Shown piece after piece: positions 15,728-24,449 of a stretch of 64,000 nucleotides of DNA. The position numbers were made by a program, and so were the translations under genes. The notes below the pieces were generated by a model that saw only the letters and a list, made by a program, of their open reading frames with translations, did not search any database and had not been told where the DNA came from. Every line of letters begins with the position of its first letter. Positions within the stretch are counted from its first letter, which is position 1. The stretch is from Pseudomonadota bacterium (GTDB lineage Bacteria > Pseudomonadota > Alphaproteobacteria > Azospirillales > Azospirillaceae): contig JAFAFA010000101.1 of assembly GCA_023423695.1 (NCBI GenBank), positions 9,590-73,589 of the forward strand, given 5' to 3'.

Positions 15728-16669
15728 ATGACGGACAAGGACGGATCGTCCGGGCACGGACCGAGCCTGAAGACGCGGCTTTACGCTTGGTGGGAAGGCT
15801 ATGACCTGTCCGGCCTGAAGACCAGGAAGGGCGACGAGTCGCAGCAGGCTTCGGCGGAGCCGCAGCCGTCGAATCCCGGCCCCGGCATGAACCGCTGGGG
15901 CAAGCCGCTGTGGACCGCCACCCGCATCGAGGTGGCGGAGAAGATGTGGGGCGAGGGCTTCAACACGCCCGGCGGCGCCGATCACATCCCCTATCTGGTC
16001 AAACCGCTGGGCCTGAACCCGGCGATGAGCGTGCTCGACCTCGCCGCGGGGCTGGGCGGCACCAGCCGCACCATGGCCGGCAAATACGGCTGCTGGGTCA
16101 CCGGGCTGGAGGCGTCGGACCTGCTGGCGAAGGAAGGAATGGTCCGTTCCTTCAAGCTGGGGCTGGAGAAGAAGGCGCCGATCGAAACCTTCAACCCCGA
16201 GCATTTCGGCTATCCCAAGCGCGTCGACGCCATCGTCTACAAGGAAGGCCTGTTCTTTGTCCGCGACAAGGAGCAGATGTTCGACGGGATGGAGCTGGCG
16301 CTGAAGCCGCGCGGCCATCTGCTGATCACCGACTACATCGCGGAACCGGAGGCGTTGGGCGCCAAGGCCGTCCAGACCTGGTGCGACAAGGAGCCGCTGA
16401 CGCCCAACCTGTGGCCCAAGGACCGCATGGCCAACGCCTTCGCCCAGCGCAATCTCGACCTCCGCATCGCCGAGGACATCACCGACACCCACCGCGGCCT
16501 GATCCTGTCCGCCATCCAGGGGTTGGTCGACCATCTGGAAAGGTTCCAGCTCGATACCCCCACCAAGCTGGCGGTGATGGAGGAGGTCGAACTCTGGGCT
16601 CGCCGCGTCGCCGCCATCGAGGCCGGCGTGCGGGTCTATCGCTTCTACGCGATCAAGCCGGCGGAGTAG
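15728..16669 (+). CDS. Class I SAM-dependent methyltransferase
   Basis: A 313-residue cytoplasmic methyltransferase. Motif I, VLDLAAGLGGTSR, at about 103-115 is the SAM-binding glycine loop; the acidic residue after strand 2 is in VTGLEASDLL, and a post-II YKEGLFFV segment follows. The resemblance is to small-molecule methyltransferases of the sarcosine/phosphoethanolamine type, but the substrate cannot be read from sequence. The start is uncertain between ATG 15728 and ATG 15710. It lies upstream of two tRNA genes and is probably monocistronic. Confidence 0.75.
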   Translation: MTDKDGSSGHGPSLKTRLYAWWEGYDLSGLKTRKGDESQQASAEPQPSNPGPGMNRWGKPLWTATRIEVAEKMWGEGFNTPGGADHIPYLVKPLGLNPAMSVLDLAAGLGGTSRTMAGKYGCWVTGLEASDLLAKEGMVRSFKLGLEKKAPIETFNPEHFGYPKRVDAIVYKEGLFFVRDKEQMFDGMELALKPRGHLLITDYIAEPEALGAKAVQTWCDKEPLTPNLWPKDRMANAFAQRNLDLRIAEDITDTHRGLILSAIQGLVDHLERFQLDTPTKLAVMEEVELWARRVAAIEAGVRVYRFYAIKPAE

Positions 16670-16809
16670 GGGGCGGCGGGGGAGTGTCGGCCAACGATGC
16701 CTCCACCGGCACCCCCGAAAAAACTTTTGCGCGATTGCATTTTTCCTCTTGAGCGCAGCGGTCAGCCTGGGTACATAGAGCGCCCCGCGTGACCCCAAGA
16801 AACGCGGAC

Positions 16810-16896
16810 GCGCTTGTGGCGGAACTGGTAGACGCGCTAGGTTCAGGTCCTAGTGGCTGAAAGGCCGTGGGGGTTCGACTCCCTCCAAGCGCACCA
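16810..16896 (+). tRNA. tRNA-Leu (anticodon CAG)
   Basis: An 87-nt cloverleaf including an encoded CCA. The acceptor GCGCTTG pairs with CAAGCGC, the D-loop contains AACTGGTAGACGC, the anticodon stem CTAGG/CCTAG encloses TTCAGGT giving CAG, there is a long class II variable arm, and the T-loop is GGTTCGACTCC. It reads CUG leucine codons, the major Leu codon in this high-GC genome. A short hairpin ACCAACAC/GTGTTGGT follows directly. Confidence 0.96.
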
Positions 16897-16934
16897 ACAC
16901 CCAAAGTGTTGGTGAAGTAGAAGAAAAGTATAGT

Positions 16935-17010
<76 letters not shown>

Positions 17011-17219
17011 TTTCTTCCCGCCGTCGGGGCGGACTGATCCCGACATATCCAGATATTTACCGGTACAGCGAGTGTGGCTTTCCAGCATCACGGAGCCGCA
17101 GTCGGGGTGTTACCACCTTGGGGCGCATGGCCGAACGGGTGCCGCTCACGGATAATCTCGCCTGCCGATCCACCGGCATCCGATCCGCACGCCATTCCGT
17201 TTTTTCCGGAGCGCCCGCC

Positions 17220-17588
17220 ATGTCCACACGGATGGAACACGGGGTGAGGACGCTTGTCCTCGCCCTTTATGATGAAGCTGCATTGACGGCGGCTGCCAAG
17301 GGCCTGACCGGGCTTTTGGCCGAACGGGCGGCCCTGTGCGAGGCGGCGAGCCTCGCCACCGGCCCGGCCCGCCGTGCCGTGTCCGAAGAAGAGGTTCTGC
17401 GCGTCGTTCTGGCCGCCCGCCGGCTCCGGCGCCTCGGCGGCAGCGCGAAAGACGACATGCCGGCCCTGGTGCCCGCGCTTGCGGCGGTGCCGATCCGGCC
17501 GGCGGCGGTTATGAAGCCGCGGCGCGGCCGTCTGGCGCTGTGGGCGATGCGCTCGCTCGCCCACCGTCCCTCGGCGGGCCTGATCTGA
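17220..17588 (+). CDS. Hypothetical protein, Ala/Arg-rich
   Basis: A 122-residue protein of unknown function. It is largely helical and basic, with AALCEAASLATGPARRAVSE in the middle and a strongly basic C terminus (MKPRRGRLALWAMRSLAHRP) that could bind nucleic acid or membrane phospholipid. ATG at 17220 follows CCGGAGCG, an acceptable ribosome site. It ends before a long hairpin at 17654-17694. No domain recognised. Confidence 0.45.
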   Translation: MSTRMEHGVRTLVLALYDEAALTAAAKGLTGLLAERAALCEAASLATGPARRAVSEEEVLRVVLAARRLRRLGGSAKDDMPALVPALAAVPIRPAAVMKPRRGRLALWAMRSLAHRPSAGLI

Positions 17589-17653
17589 GCGCGCTTTCGG
17601 TCTGAGCGCGCTTTTCCGGCCGCCGTTTTGCAGATGGGCTTTTGAAGACTTCG

Positions 17654-17694
17654 GGAATGGACCGCTGCGGCCCTGCGTCGCGGCGGTCCATTCC
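17654..17694. terminator. Long inverted repeat, likely terminator
   Basis: Arms GGAATGGACCGC and GCGGTCCATTCC enclose about 17 bases. It lies 66 bases downstream of the unknown gene at 17220-17588 and is followed by GTTTCC, only a weak T-run. The remaining gap to 17965 shows no gene. Confidence 0.55.
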
Positions 17695-17965
17695 GTTTCC
17701 GCTGCCCGTCCGATCGGGGGGAGCTATCGCGGATGCGCGCTGGCGCGCCGCCGCGGGGCAGGTTACATACGCAAGGCCGTGCTTGCGCCGCAGCGATTGC
17801 GTCGCGAGCATCCGCGTCTTCCTCGGATTGGTCTCCCCCGGAGTAGTGCGTTGCCCAGTGGACAGTCGACCAGCCTGCCGCCCGTCATCTCATCCATGCG
17901 CCGGACCTTCGCCGCCGCGTCGCGCCCGGCTTCCCGGTTCTGATACGCAGGGGATCGGAACGGGC

Positions 17966-19156
17966 ATGCGCAGGACGACGATGAAGCCGCGGGCCGACTG
18001 GCGCCCGGGTCTCCGCAAATATCCCTATGGTGTGCGCGCCATGTCGGCCGGGGCCGGCTGGCGGGAGGACACCGTCTATGAGTTCAGCGCCCCGCAGATC
18101 GACCTGATCGAAAGCGTCGCGGACGAACTGCACAGCATGATCGCCGTCGCGGTGCGCCATGTGGTGGAGCACAAGCTGTTCGCCGCTCTCGGCATCCGCG
18201 GCGAACTGGCGCGGATGCTGGAGGCGTCCTGGACCGATTACTGGGCCGGCGGTCGGCGCAACGAGCGGGCGGGCGGACTCGCCGGGCGGCTGACGCTGGC
18301 CTATGACGGGCGTGACAGCATCAAGCTGCTGGGCTGCAATTACGACACCGGCGAGGGGCTGTTCGCCGCCTCCATCATCCAGCGCAACTGGCGCGAGGCG
18401 ATGGCCTCCGACGCCAACCAGTTCAACGGCCTGCACGAGGCTCTGGTCGAGCGGTGGGAGGAGATGGCGGCGGGCGTGCCCGGCCGCGGGCGCATGCATG
18501 CGACCTGCGCCACCCCCGATCCGGTGCGCGAGGGCGAACTGGTCTATCTGGCCGCCACCGCGGCGGAGGCCGGCATCGACACCCGCCTGCTGCCGCTGCA
18601 CTCCATCGCCTGGGATGGCCGGCGCTTCCTCGACGACGAGGGGCAGGCGATCTCCTGGCTGGCGAAGCTCTATCCCTGGGACGGGCTGGCCGACGACGGT
18701 TTCCTGCAGCGGCTGCGCAGCAGCGGCATGAGCGTGCTGTCGCCGCTGTGGTGCTGGCTGTGGTCGAACCACGGTCTGCTGGCGGTGCTGTCGTCCCTGT
18801 ATCCGCGTCACCCGAACCTGTGCCGCGCCGCACTTGATCCAAGCGGCATCGCCGGGGCGGACATGGTGACGGTGCGGGCCTTCCACGGGCTGGACGGAGC
18901 GCCGACCCGCGTCGTGGATCACGGTGCGGTGATCGCGGATGATGGGCCGGAGATCGGCGGCGATGTCGCCGCCCACGGGGCGGTGTGGCTGGAGACGCCG
19001 CCCTGCTTCCGCGAGGAGGATACCCGCGCCGTCCTGCATGCCTGGATCGTCGGCGACAAGTGCCTGGGCATGGGGGTGCGGGAATCGACCGATCCGCGGC
19101 TTGGCCTTGGCGGCGGCCCGGATTGGGCGATGGTCCCGCACCTGTTCAGGGGCTGA
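17966..19156 (+). CDS. Glutathionylspermidine-synthase family ATP-grasp-like protein (YgiC type)
   Basis: A 396-residue protein of the GSP-synthase C-terminal-domain family, which forms amide bonds to polyamines or similar acceptors using ATP. Family features are visible: YEFSAPQIDLIESVADELHS near 44-63, SWTDYW, then the ATP-grasp-like KLLGCNYDTGEGLFAASIIQ near 129-148, DANQFNGLHEALV, and the terminal VPHLFRG. There is no fused amidase domain, as in YgiC/YjfC-like stand-alone members. The substrate is unknown. The start may be ATG 17966 or ATG 17981. It has no obvious operon partner; the next gene converges on it. Confidence 0.8.
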   Translation: MRRTTMKPRADWRPGLRKYPYGVRAMSAGAGWREDTVYEFSAPQIDLIESVADELHSMIAVAVRHVVEHKLFAALGIRGELARMLEASWTDYWAGGRRNERAGGLAGRLTLAYDGRDSIKLLGCNYDTGEGLFAASIIQRNWREAMASDANQFNGLHEALVERWEEMAAGVPGRGRMHATCATPDPVREGELVYLAATAAEAGIDTRLLPLHSIAWDGRRFLDDEGQAISWLAKLYPWDGLADDGFLQRLRSSGMSVLSPLWCWLWSNHGLLAVLSSLYPRHPNLCRAALDPSGIAGADMVTVRAFHGLDGAPTRVVDHGAVIADDGPEIGGDVAAHGAVWLETPPCFREEDTRAVLHAWIVGDKCLGMGVRESTDPRLGLGGGPDWAMVPHLFRG

Positions 19157-19190
19157 TCGCTTCCCAGTTCCGACCTGTCATTTCGGCCCG

Positions 19191-19409
19191 TCAGGGCGCG
19201 AAGGGGTTCTTCAGGGCCGGACCGAAGGTGGCCTTGCGGGCGGCGCGCCAGATGTTCTCGGTCGCAAGATCGTTGCCGCGGTCGGCGATGGCCAGCCCGG
19301 CCACGCCCTGCTGATGGGCGAGCCAGTTGCGCAGCATGTCCTCGAAACGGGAAACCTCCCGCGGATCGTCGCTGGCCAGGGTGATCGAAACGGTCAGTTC
19401 GGTGGTCAT
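19191..19409 (-). CDS. Small hypothetical protein (72 aa)
   Basis: A 72-residue protein starting MTTELTVSITLASDDPREVS. The beginning reads like a beta strand followed by an alpha helix (FEDMLRNWLAHQQGVAGL), suggesting a small ferredoxin-like fold, but no family is recognised. AGGAGGGAA directly before ATG 19409 is one of the better ribosome sites in the window and supports the call. Confidence 0.55.
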   Translation of the reverse strand: MTTELTVSITLASDDPREVSRFEDMLRNWLAHQQGVAGLAIADRGNDLATENIWRAARKATFGPALKNPFAP

Positions 19410-19599
19410 GGTCGGTTCCCTCCTGACGGTTGGACGGGCCGGACCCCGCGGCAGAGCCGCCGGACCGGCACCGTGGACGAGAAGGTGCCCCCTATGCACG
19501 GCCCCAAGCCTGCGCGCCCGATTCGGCCGGCGCAATGAAAAAGGCGGGGTATGCCCCCGCCTTCCGTGCCGTCCGTCCGCCGGAACCTTGCCGGCCCGG

Positions 19600-20238
19600 T
19601 TACTTGGCGTCCGTCTTGCCGGGCGGCTTGGCGATGCTGGCGATCTGCTTCTGCAGTTCGTCGATCTGCTTCTGCAACTCGTCGAAGGTGGCGCCGGCCG
19701 CCATGGTGGGGGGAGTCGTGGCGCCCGGCTGTCCGGCCGGACGCTGGCCGGCGACATCGTCCGGGGCGCCGGCGACGCCGAAGGGCGTGAACATCCGCAT
19801 GGCCCGTTCGAACATCGCCATGTTCTGCTTGCTGACCTCGTCCAGGCGGCCGAACGGGAACATGCCGCCCAGCGTGTTCTGGAAATAGTCGCGCATCTGC
19901 TCCTGATTGCGCGAGAAGGCCTGCATCGAATATTCCAGATAGCGCGGCACGACGGACTGCATGTTGTCGCCGTAGAAACCGATCAACTGGCGCAGGAAGC
20001 TGATGGGCAGCAGGTTCTGGCCCTTGCTCTCCTCCTCCACGATGATCTGGGTCAGGACGGAGCGGGTGATGTCCTCCCCCGTCTTGGCGTCATAGACCAC
20101 GAAGTCCAGCCCGTCCTTCACCATCTGGCAGAGATGGTCCAGCGTGACATAGCTGCTGGTGGCGGTGTTGTAGAGCCGCCGGTTGGCGTACTTCTTGATC
20201 GTGATCGGAGCGGACTTCTGGTCTTCCTTGTCGGCCAT
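19600..20238 (-). CDS. phaR: Polyhydroxyalkanoate synthesis repressor PhaR
   Basis: A 212-residue DNA- and granule-binding regulator that represses phasin and PHB genes until PHB granules titrate it away. The N-terminal PHB/PHA accumulation regulator domain is clear: ITIKKYANRRLYNTATSSYV (about 12-31), HLCQMVKDG, and TQIIVEEESKGQNLLP. The PHB-binding middle follows (FLRQLIGFYGDNMQ). The C-terminal coiled coil (FDELQKQIDELQKQIASI, about 187-204) likely mediates oligomerisation. It is divergently transcribed from the PhaE-like/phaC genes, the usual PHB locus arrangement, and probably controls that promoter region and itself. Confidence 0.95.
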   Translation of the reverse strand: MADKEDQKSAPITIKKYANRRLYNTATSSYVTLDHLCQMVKDGLDFVVYDAKTGEDITRSVLTQIIVEEESKGQNLLPISFLRQLIGFYGDNMQSVVPRYLEYSMQAFSRNQEQMRDYFQNTLGGMFPFGRLDEVSKQNMAMFERAMRMFTPFGVAGAPDDVAGQRPAGQPGATTPPTMAAGATFDELQKQIDELQKQIASIAKPPGKTDAK

Positions 20239-20511
20239 CGCGGACTCTTTCAAGAAGGGACATATTCCAGAACCATCATGTTCCAGAATACGGGGACATT
20301 GCGGCGGAAATTGTTCCGTCCTTAGGACTACTCGAAGGGATAGCAATTTGTCCAGCGTTGCGCCGCGGCATACCGCCGCGGTTGCGCTCCGAAACGCCGC
20401 ACTGATGGAGAAGCGAGACGCGCCCGGACAGCCTCCGCCGATACCCGAACGGACAGGTGGGGAGCCATGCCGCACTGGTCAATCCGGCCCCGCCGCCCTT
20501 ATAATCCGGCC
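20239..20511. promoter_or_regulatory. Divergent phaR / PhaE-like-phaC promoter region
   Basis: This 273-base spacer serves both directions. It has two direct copies of TTCCAGAA at 20265-20272 and 20281-20288, 16 bases apart, close to phaR, and an inverted CCGCGG pair near 20375-20392. These are candidate binding sites for PhaR or another regulator. No core promoter matches well enough to name. Confidence 0.4.
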
Positions 20512-21090
20512 ATGGCCGACCCGTCGCAACCAAATCCTCCGCCTGATCCGCCATCCTATGAATCGCTGGCGCGCCGCTACCTGGACCTGTGGCAGGACCA
20601 GTGGACGGCGAGCGCCGCCGATCCGGAGACGGCCGACATGATGGCCCGGATGTTCCAGATGATGGGGCAGGGGATGGCGGCCGTGGCACCGTTCGCCTTC
20701 GGACCTGCCGGGTTCGGATTCGGTGCGGGCGGCATGCCCGGCAGCGGTTGGGACCCTCGTCCGGCACCCTTCTCCCACAACGTCTCTCCCCAGAACGGAC
20801 GGCCTTCCGATGAGCGAGCGCCCACAGGACAGGAATGGGGAAAGGGGGACACGGGCGGACGGGACGCCGCTTCGCATGGGACCGCGTCCGCTGGGGCTGC
20901 ATCTGACGGCGGCGCTGGGCAGCTTGCTCAGCTCCTCGGCCGCATTGCCGCACTTGAGGAACGGCTCGCTTCCCTGGAATCCGGCGCTGAGGGAGCGGGC
21001 GGCGGCGCTGAGGGACGAAATGTCGCAGGCCGACCGGCTGCGGGGCAGCGCGGGGCCAAGCGCCGACGACCGTCTGAGCCGGGAGGTTGA
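20512..21090 (+). CDS. PhaE-like polyhydroxyalkanoate synthase accessory subunit
   Basis: A 192-residue protein beginning MADPSQPNPPPDPPSYESLA with a conserved-looking RRYLDLWQDQW segment (about 21-31), a Met-rich stretch (MMARMFQMMGQGM, about 43-55), a Gly/Pro-rich middle, and a coiled coil LAQLLGRIAALEERLASLE (about 138-156) before a basic tail. Size, position directly before a short phaC, and the coiled coil fit PhaE-type partner subunits of class III-like PHA synthases; that assignment is inferred. Its last 281 bases overlap phaC in another frame, and the coiled coil is encoded inside this overlap, so both frames appear to be used. Confidence 0.6.
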   Translation: MADPSQPNPPPDPPSYESLARRYLDLWQDQWTASAADPETADMMARMFQMMGQGMAAVAPFAFGPAGFGFGAGGMPGSGWDPRPAPFSHNVSPQNGRPSDERAPTGQEWGKGDTGGRDAASHGTASAGAASDGGAGQLAQLLGRIAALEERLASLESGAEGAGGGAEGRNVAGRPAAGQRGAKRRRPSEPGG

Positions 21091-22117
21091 CCGCGAGGTC
21101 CGGCGCCGCATCGATGCGGTCCTGACGGGGGTCGAGCGCTACCGCCGGCACCCCTATGTCCGCGACCTTCCCGACCCGCCGGTGGTTTGGACCGAAGGCG
21201 GATCGCGCCTGCTCGATTATGGGGAAGGCATCGGCGGAGAAAGTGCCGGCGGGCGTCCGGTGCTGTTCGTGCCGTCGCTGGTCAACCGCGCCTATATCCT
21301 CGACCTGTCGCGGGACAGGAGCCTGATGCGCTGGCTGGCGGCGCGCGGCTTCCGGCCGCTTCTGCTGGACTGGGGCCGGCCGGGGCCGCTGGAGCGCCGC
21401 TTCACCCTGACCGACTATATCGCCGGCCGGCTGGAACGTGCGCTGGACGTGGTGGTGGAGGCGGTGGGGCGGCCGGTCCCGGTGGTGGGATACTGCATGG
21501 GCGGGCTGCTGGCCGCTGCGCTGGCGCAACGCCGGCCGCGGTCGCTCGCCGGGCTCGGTCTGATGGCGACGCCCTGGAATTTCCATGCGGAGGATGCAGC
21601 CACGGCGCGCCGGGTGGCGGCCTTCATCCAACCCTGGGGGCCGGCGCTGGAGCGATGGGGCGAGTTGCCGACGGATGCGCTGCAGGCTCTGTTCGCCCAG
21701 CTCGACCCGCTTCTGGCGTTGAAGAAGTTTAGCAGCTTCGCCCGCATGGCGCCGGAGTCCCGCGCCGCCGCGGCCTTCGTCGCGCTTGAGGACTGGCTGA
21801 ACGACGGGGTGCCGTTGGTGGCCGGGGTGGCGCGCGATGCGCTGGCGGGATGGTACGGGCGCAACGACACGGTGGCCGGCAACTGGATGGTCGCGGGTCT
21901 GCCGGTCGACCCGGCATCCATCCGCGTGCCCACCCTGGCCCTGATCCCGGAGCGCGACCGCATCGTCCCGCCCGCTTCCGCCCTCGCTCTGCCGGCGGCG
22001 ATCCCCGATGCGCGCATTCTGCGCCCGCCGCTGGGCCATATCGGAATGGTAGTGAGCGCCGGTGCCGAGACCGGAGTGTGGAATCCTCTGGCCGAATGGC
22101 TTGCTGCGACAGGTTAG
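20810..22117 (+). CDS. phaC: Poly(3-hydroxyalkanoate) synthase, short PhaC
   Basis: PHA synthase (435 aa) that polymerises 3-hydroxyacyl-CoA into PHB at the granule surface. The alpha/beta-hydrolase core has the lipase-like box GYCMGG with nucleophile Cys229, Asp383 in IPERDRIVPP and His410 in GHIGM. The N-terminal part has RPLGLHLTAALGSLL and ALPHLRNGSLPWNP, and VPSLVNRAYILDL marks the oxyanion-side strand. It is much shorter than class I enzymes, matching class III-type PhaC, which needs a PhaE partner. The start is ATG 20810 or possibly ATG 20876; either overlaps the preceding gene extensively. Confidence 0.88.
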   Translation: MSERPQDRNGERGTRADGTPLRMGPRPLGLHLTAALGSLLSSSAALPHLRNGSLPWNPALRERAAALRDEMSQADRLRGSAGPSADDRLSREVDREVRRRIDAVLTGVERYRRHPYVRDLPDPPVVWTEGGSRLLDYGEGIGGESAGGRPVLFVPSLVNRAYILDLSRDRSLMRWLAARGFRPLLLDWGRPGPLERRFTLTDYIAGRLERALDVVVEAVGRPVPVVGYCMGGLLAAALAQRRPRSLAGLGLMATPWNFHAEDAATARRVAAFIQPWGPALERWGELPTDALQALFAQLDPLLALKKFSSFARMAPESRAAAAFVALEDWLNDGVPLVAGVARDALAGWYGRNDTVAGNWMVAGLPVDPASIRVPTLALIPERDRIVPPASALALPAAIPDARILRPPLGHIGMVVSAGAETGVWNPLAEWLAATG

Positions 22118-22196
22118 CGCCGCGACCTTCGGCCAGCTTGCACCCGTCACATTGCCCGACTTAAGGTAACAATCACTCCGAGCGTCCCACCAGCGC

Positions 22197-22202
22197 TATA
22201 AT
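22197..22202 (+). promoter_or_regulatory. Possible -10 box upstream of phaA
   Basis: A perfect TATAAT 28 bases before phaA, in the AT-richer end of the 113-base gap after phaC. No good -35 lies at 16-18 bases, so it may need an activator or may be chance. Confidence 0.3.
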
Positions 22203-22230
22203 AAAACTGTCCTATTTCGAGGAGCGTTCA

Positions 22231-23406
22231 ATGACCGAAGTCGTCATCGCCGGTGCCGCCCGTACGCCCATCGGCAGCTTCAACGGTGCTCTCAGCACTG
22301 TTCCCGCCCACGTTCTGGGCGAGGTCGCGATCCGCGAAGCGCTGGCCCGCGCCAAGACCGACGCGGCGGAAGTGGACGAAGTCATCCTGGGCCAGATCCT
22401 GACCGCCGGTCAGGGCCAGAACCCGGCCCGCCAGGCCGCCGTCAACGCCGGCATCCCGGTGGAGGCGACCGCCATCGGCATCAACCAGCTCTGCGGTTCC
22501 GGCCTGCGTTCCGTCGCGTTGGGCTATCAGGCGATCAAGAACGGCGACGCCGACGTCCTGGTCGTCGGCGGCCAGGAGAGCATGAGCATGGCGCCACACG
22601 TCATGCACCTGCGCAACGGCACCAAGATGGGCACCGCCGAGCTGCTCGACACCATGCTGCGCGACGGCCTGACCGACGCCTTCCATGGCTATCACATGGG
22701 CACCACGGCGGAGAACGTCGCCCAGAAGTGGCAGCTGACCCGCCAGGAGCAGGACGCCTTCGCCGCCGCCAGCCAGCAGAAGGCCGAGGCCGCCCAGAAG
22801 GCCGGCCGCTTCAAGGACGAGATCGTTCCGGTCACCATCAAGGGCCGCAAGGGCGACGTCGTCGTGTCGGACGACGAGTATCCCAAGCACGGCACCACGC
22901 CGGAATCCCTGGCCAAGCTGCGTCCGGCCTTCTCGAAGGACGGCACGGTGACCGCCGGCAACGCGTCGGGCATCAATGACGGCGCCGCCGCCCTGGTTCT
23001 GATGTCGGCGGAGAACGCGGCCAAGCGCGGCGTCACCCCGCTGGCCCGCATCGTCTCCTGGGCGACCGCCGGCGTCGATCCGGCGATCATGGGCACCGGC
23101 CCGATCCCGGCCTCGCGCAAGGCTCTGGAGAAGGCCGGCTGGACCGTCGACGACCTCGACCTGATCGAGGCGAACGAGGCCTTCGCCGCCCAGGCCCTGT
23201 CGGTCAACAAGGACCTGGGCTGGGATACCAGCAAGGTCAACGTCAATGGCGGCGCCATCGCGCTCGGCCACCCGGTCGGCGCCTCGGGCGCCCGCGTGCT
23301 GACCACGCTGCTGTATGAAATGCAGAAGCGTGACGCCAAGAAGGGCCTCGCCACCCTGTGCATCGGCGGCGGCATGGGCATCGCCCTCTGCGTTCAGCGC
23401 GACTGA
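22231..23406 (+). CDS. phaA: Acetyl-CoA C-acetyltransferase (beta-ketothiolase)
   Basis: Biosynthetic thiolase (391 aa) condensing two acetyl-CoA into acetoacetyl-CoA, the first step of PHB synthesis. The active-site residues are all in place: acyl-carrier Cys88 in NQLCGSG, the histidine of [10 protein letters not shown] (about 347) and the second cysteine in CIGGGMG (about 377). The length is exactly that of PhaA/AtoB homotetramers. Shine-Dalgarno GAGGAG precedes ATG 22231. It lies after phaC and before phaB, with hairpins between, so partial uncoupling of the three genes is likely. Confidence 0.97.
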   Translation: MTEVVIAGAARTPIGSFNGALSTVPAHVLGEVAIREALARAKTDAAEVDEVILGQILTAGQGQNPARQAAVNAGIPVEATAIGINQLCGSGLRSVALGYQAIKNGDADVLVVGGQESMSMAPHVMHLRNGTKMGTAELLDTMLRDGLTDAFHGYHMGTTAENVAQKWQLTRQEQDAFAAASQQKAEAAQKAGRFKDEIVPVTIKGRKGDVVVSDDEYPKHGTTPESLAKLRPAFSKDGTVTAGNASGINDGAAALVLMSAENAAKRGVTPLARIVSWATAGVDPAIMGTGPIPASRKALEKAGWTVDDLDLIEANEAFAAQALSVNKDLGWDTSKVNVNGGAIALGHPVGASGARVLTTLLYEMQKRDAKKGLATLCIGGGMGIALCVQRD

Positions 23407-23415
23407 GGACCGGAC

Positions 23416-23443
23416 GGGCCGCTTTCCAACAGGGAAGCGGCCC
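23416..23443. terminator. Hairpin between phaA and phaB
   Basis: Stem GGGCCGCTTTCC / GGGAAGCGGCCC with an AACA loop, 10 bases after the phaA stop. It lacks a long T-run, so it may be a weak terminator or an mRNA-stabilising 3' end. Confidence 0.6.
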
Positions 23444-23554
23444 GCTTCGCTTGAAGGCTTGGGACATCCGCTGGACCTGCGGAGGGAGCCCCATGCCCAA
23501 AAATAAAAAACCAAAGAAACCAACCAACCATCACTAAATCTGGGGAGAAAAACT

Positions 23555-24277
23555 ATGGCTCGTGTTGCAGTCGTCACTGGTGGTACCCGCGGCATTGGCG
23601 AGGCGGTTGCCGTCGCCCTGAAGAATGCCGGCTACAAGGTCGCCGCCAACTATGCTGGCAACGATCAGGCGGCCGAGGAGTTCACCGCCCGCACCGGCAT
23701 CCCGACCTACAAGTTCGACGTCGCGGACTTCGACGCCTGCAAGAAGGGAATCGCCGCGATCGAGTCCGATCTCGGCCCGGTCGACGTGCTCATCAACAAC
23801 GCCGGCATCACCCGCGACGGCGTGATGCACCGCATGACCTACGAGCAGTGGGAAAAGGTGATCCACACCAACCTGTCCTCCTGCTTCAACATGTGCCGCA
23901 ACGTGATCGACGGCATGCGCGAGCGCGGTTTCGGCCGCATCGTCAACATCGGCTCGGTCAACGGCCAGGCCGGCCAGTACGGCCAGGTCAACTACGCCGC
24001 GGCGAAGTCCGGCATCCACGGCTTCACCAAGGCGCTGGCGCAGGAAAGCGCCGCCAAAGGCATCACCGTCAACGCCATCGCTCCCGGCTACATCGACACC
24101 GACATGGTGCGCGCGGTGCCGGCCAACGTGCTGGAGAAGATCGTCGCCCGCATCCCGGTCGGCCGCCTCGGCCGCGCCTCGGAAATCGCCAAGGCGGTGC
24201 TGTACCTCGTCGACGACGACAACGGCTTCATGACCGGCTCGACCCTGTCGGTCAACGGCGGCCAGCACATGTATTGA
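23555..24277 (+). CDS. phaB: Acetoacetyl-CoA reductase (NADPH)
   Basis: A short-chain dehydrogenase (240 aa) that reduces acetoacetyl-CoA to (R)-3-hydroxybutyryl-CoA, the PhaC substrate. The Rossmann motif GGTRGIGE lies at 9-16, NNAGITRDG at 81-89, and the catalytic Ser134, Tyr147 and Lys151 in NIGSVNGQ and NYAAAKSG. The C terminus ends GSTLSVNGGQHMY, as in PhaB. Shine-Dalgarno GGGGAGA precedes the ATG. It completes the phaC-phaA-phaB set. Confidence 0.97.
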   Translation: MARVAVVTGGTRGIGEAVAVALKNAGYKVAANYAGNDQAAEEFTARTGIPTYKFDVADFDACKKGIAAIESDLGPVDVLINNAGITRDGVMHRMTYEQWEKVIHTNLSSCFNMCRNVIDGMRERGFGRIVNIGSVNGQAGQYGQVNYAAAKSGIHGFTKALAQESAAKGITVNAIAPGYIDTDMVRAVPANVLEKIVARIPVGRLGRASEIAKAVLYLVDDDNGFMTGSTLSVNGGQHMY

Positions 24278-24409
24278 TCCGCGACCGGGTCTCGCACCCC
24301 GGTTCGTGAGTTCTGACGAAGCCCCTTTCCCGCGCCCGGCCGGACCTGTGGTCCGCCGGGGGCGGGGGAGGGGTTTTGTTTTGGGCGGGCAGGGCAAGGT
24401 CTTGCCGTT

Positions 24410-24428
24410 GGTGCTACTCAGTAGTACC
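24410..24428. promoter_or_regulatory. Likely ParD operator
   Basis: A near-palindrome GGTGCTACT-CAGTAGTACC, 21 bases before the parD start. Toxin-antitoxin operons of this type are autoregulated by antitoxin binding to such a site. Confidence 0.55.
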
Positions 24429-24449
24429 ATCAGGAATGGGAGGTGGCCT

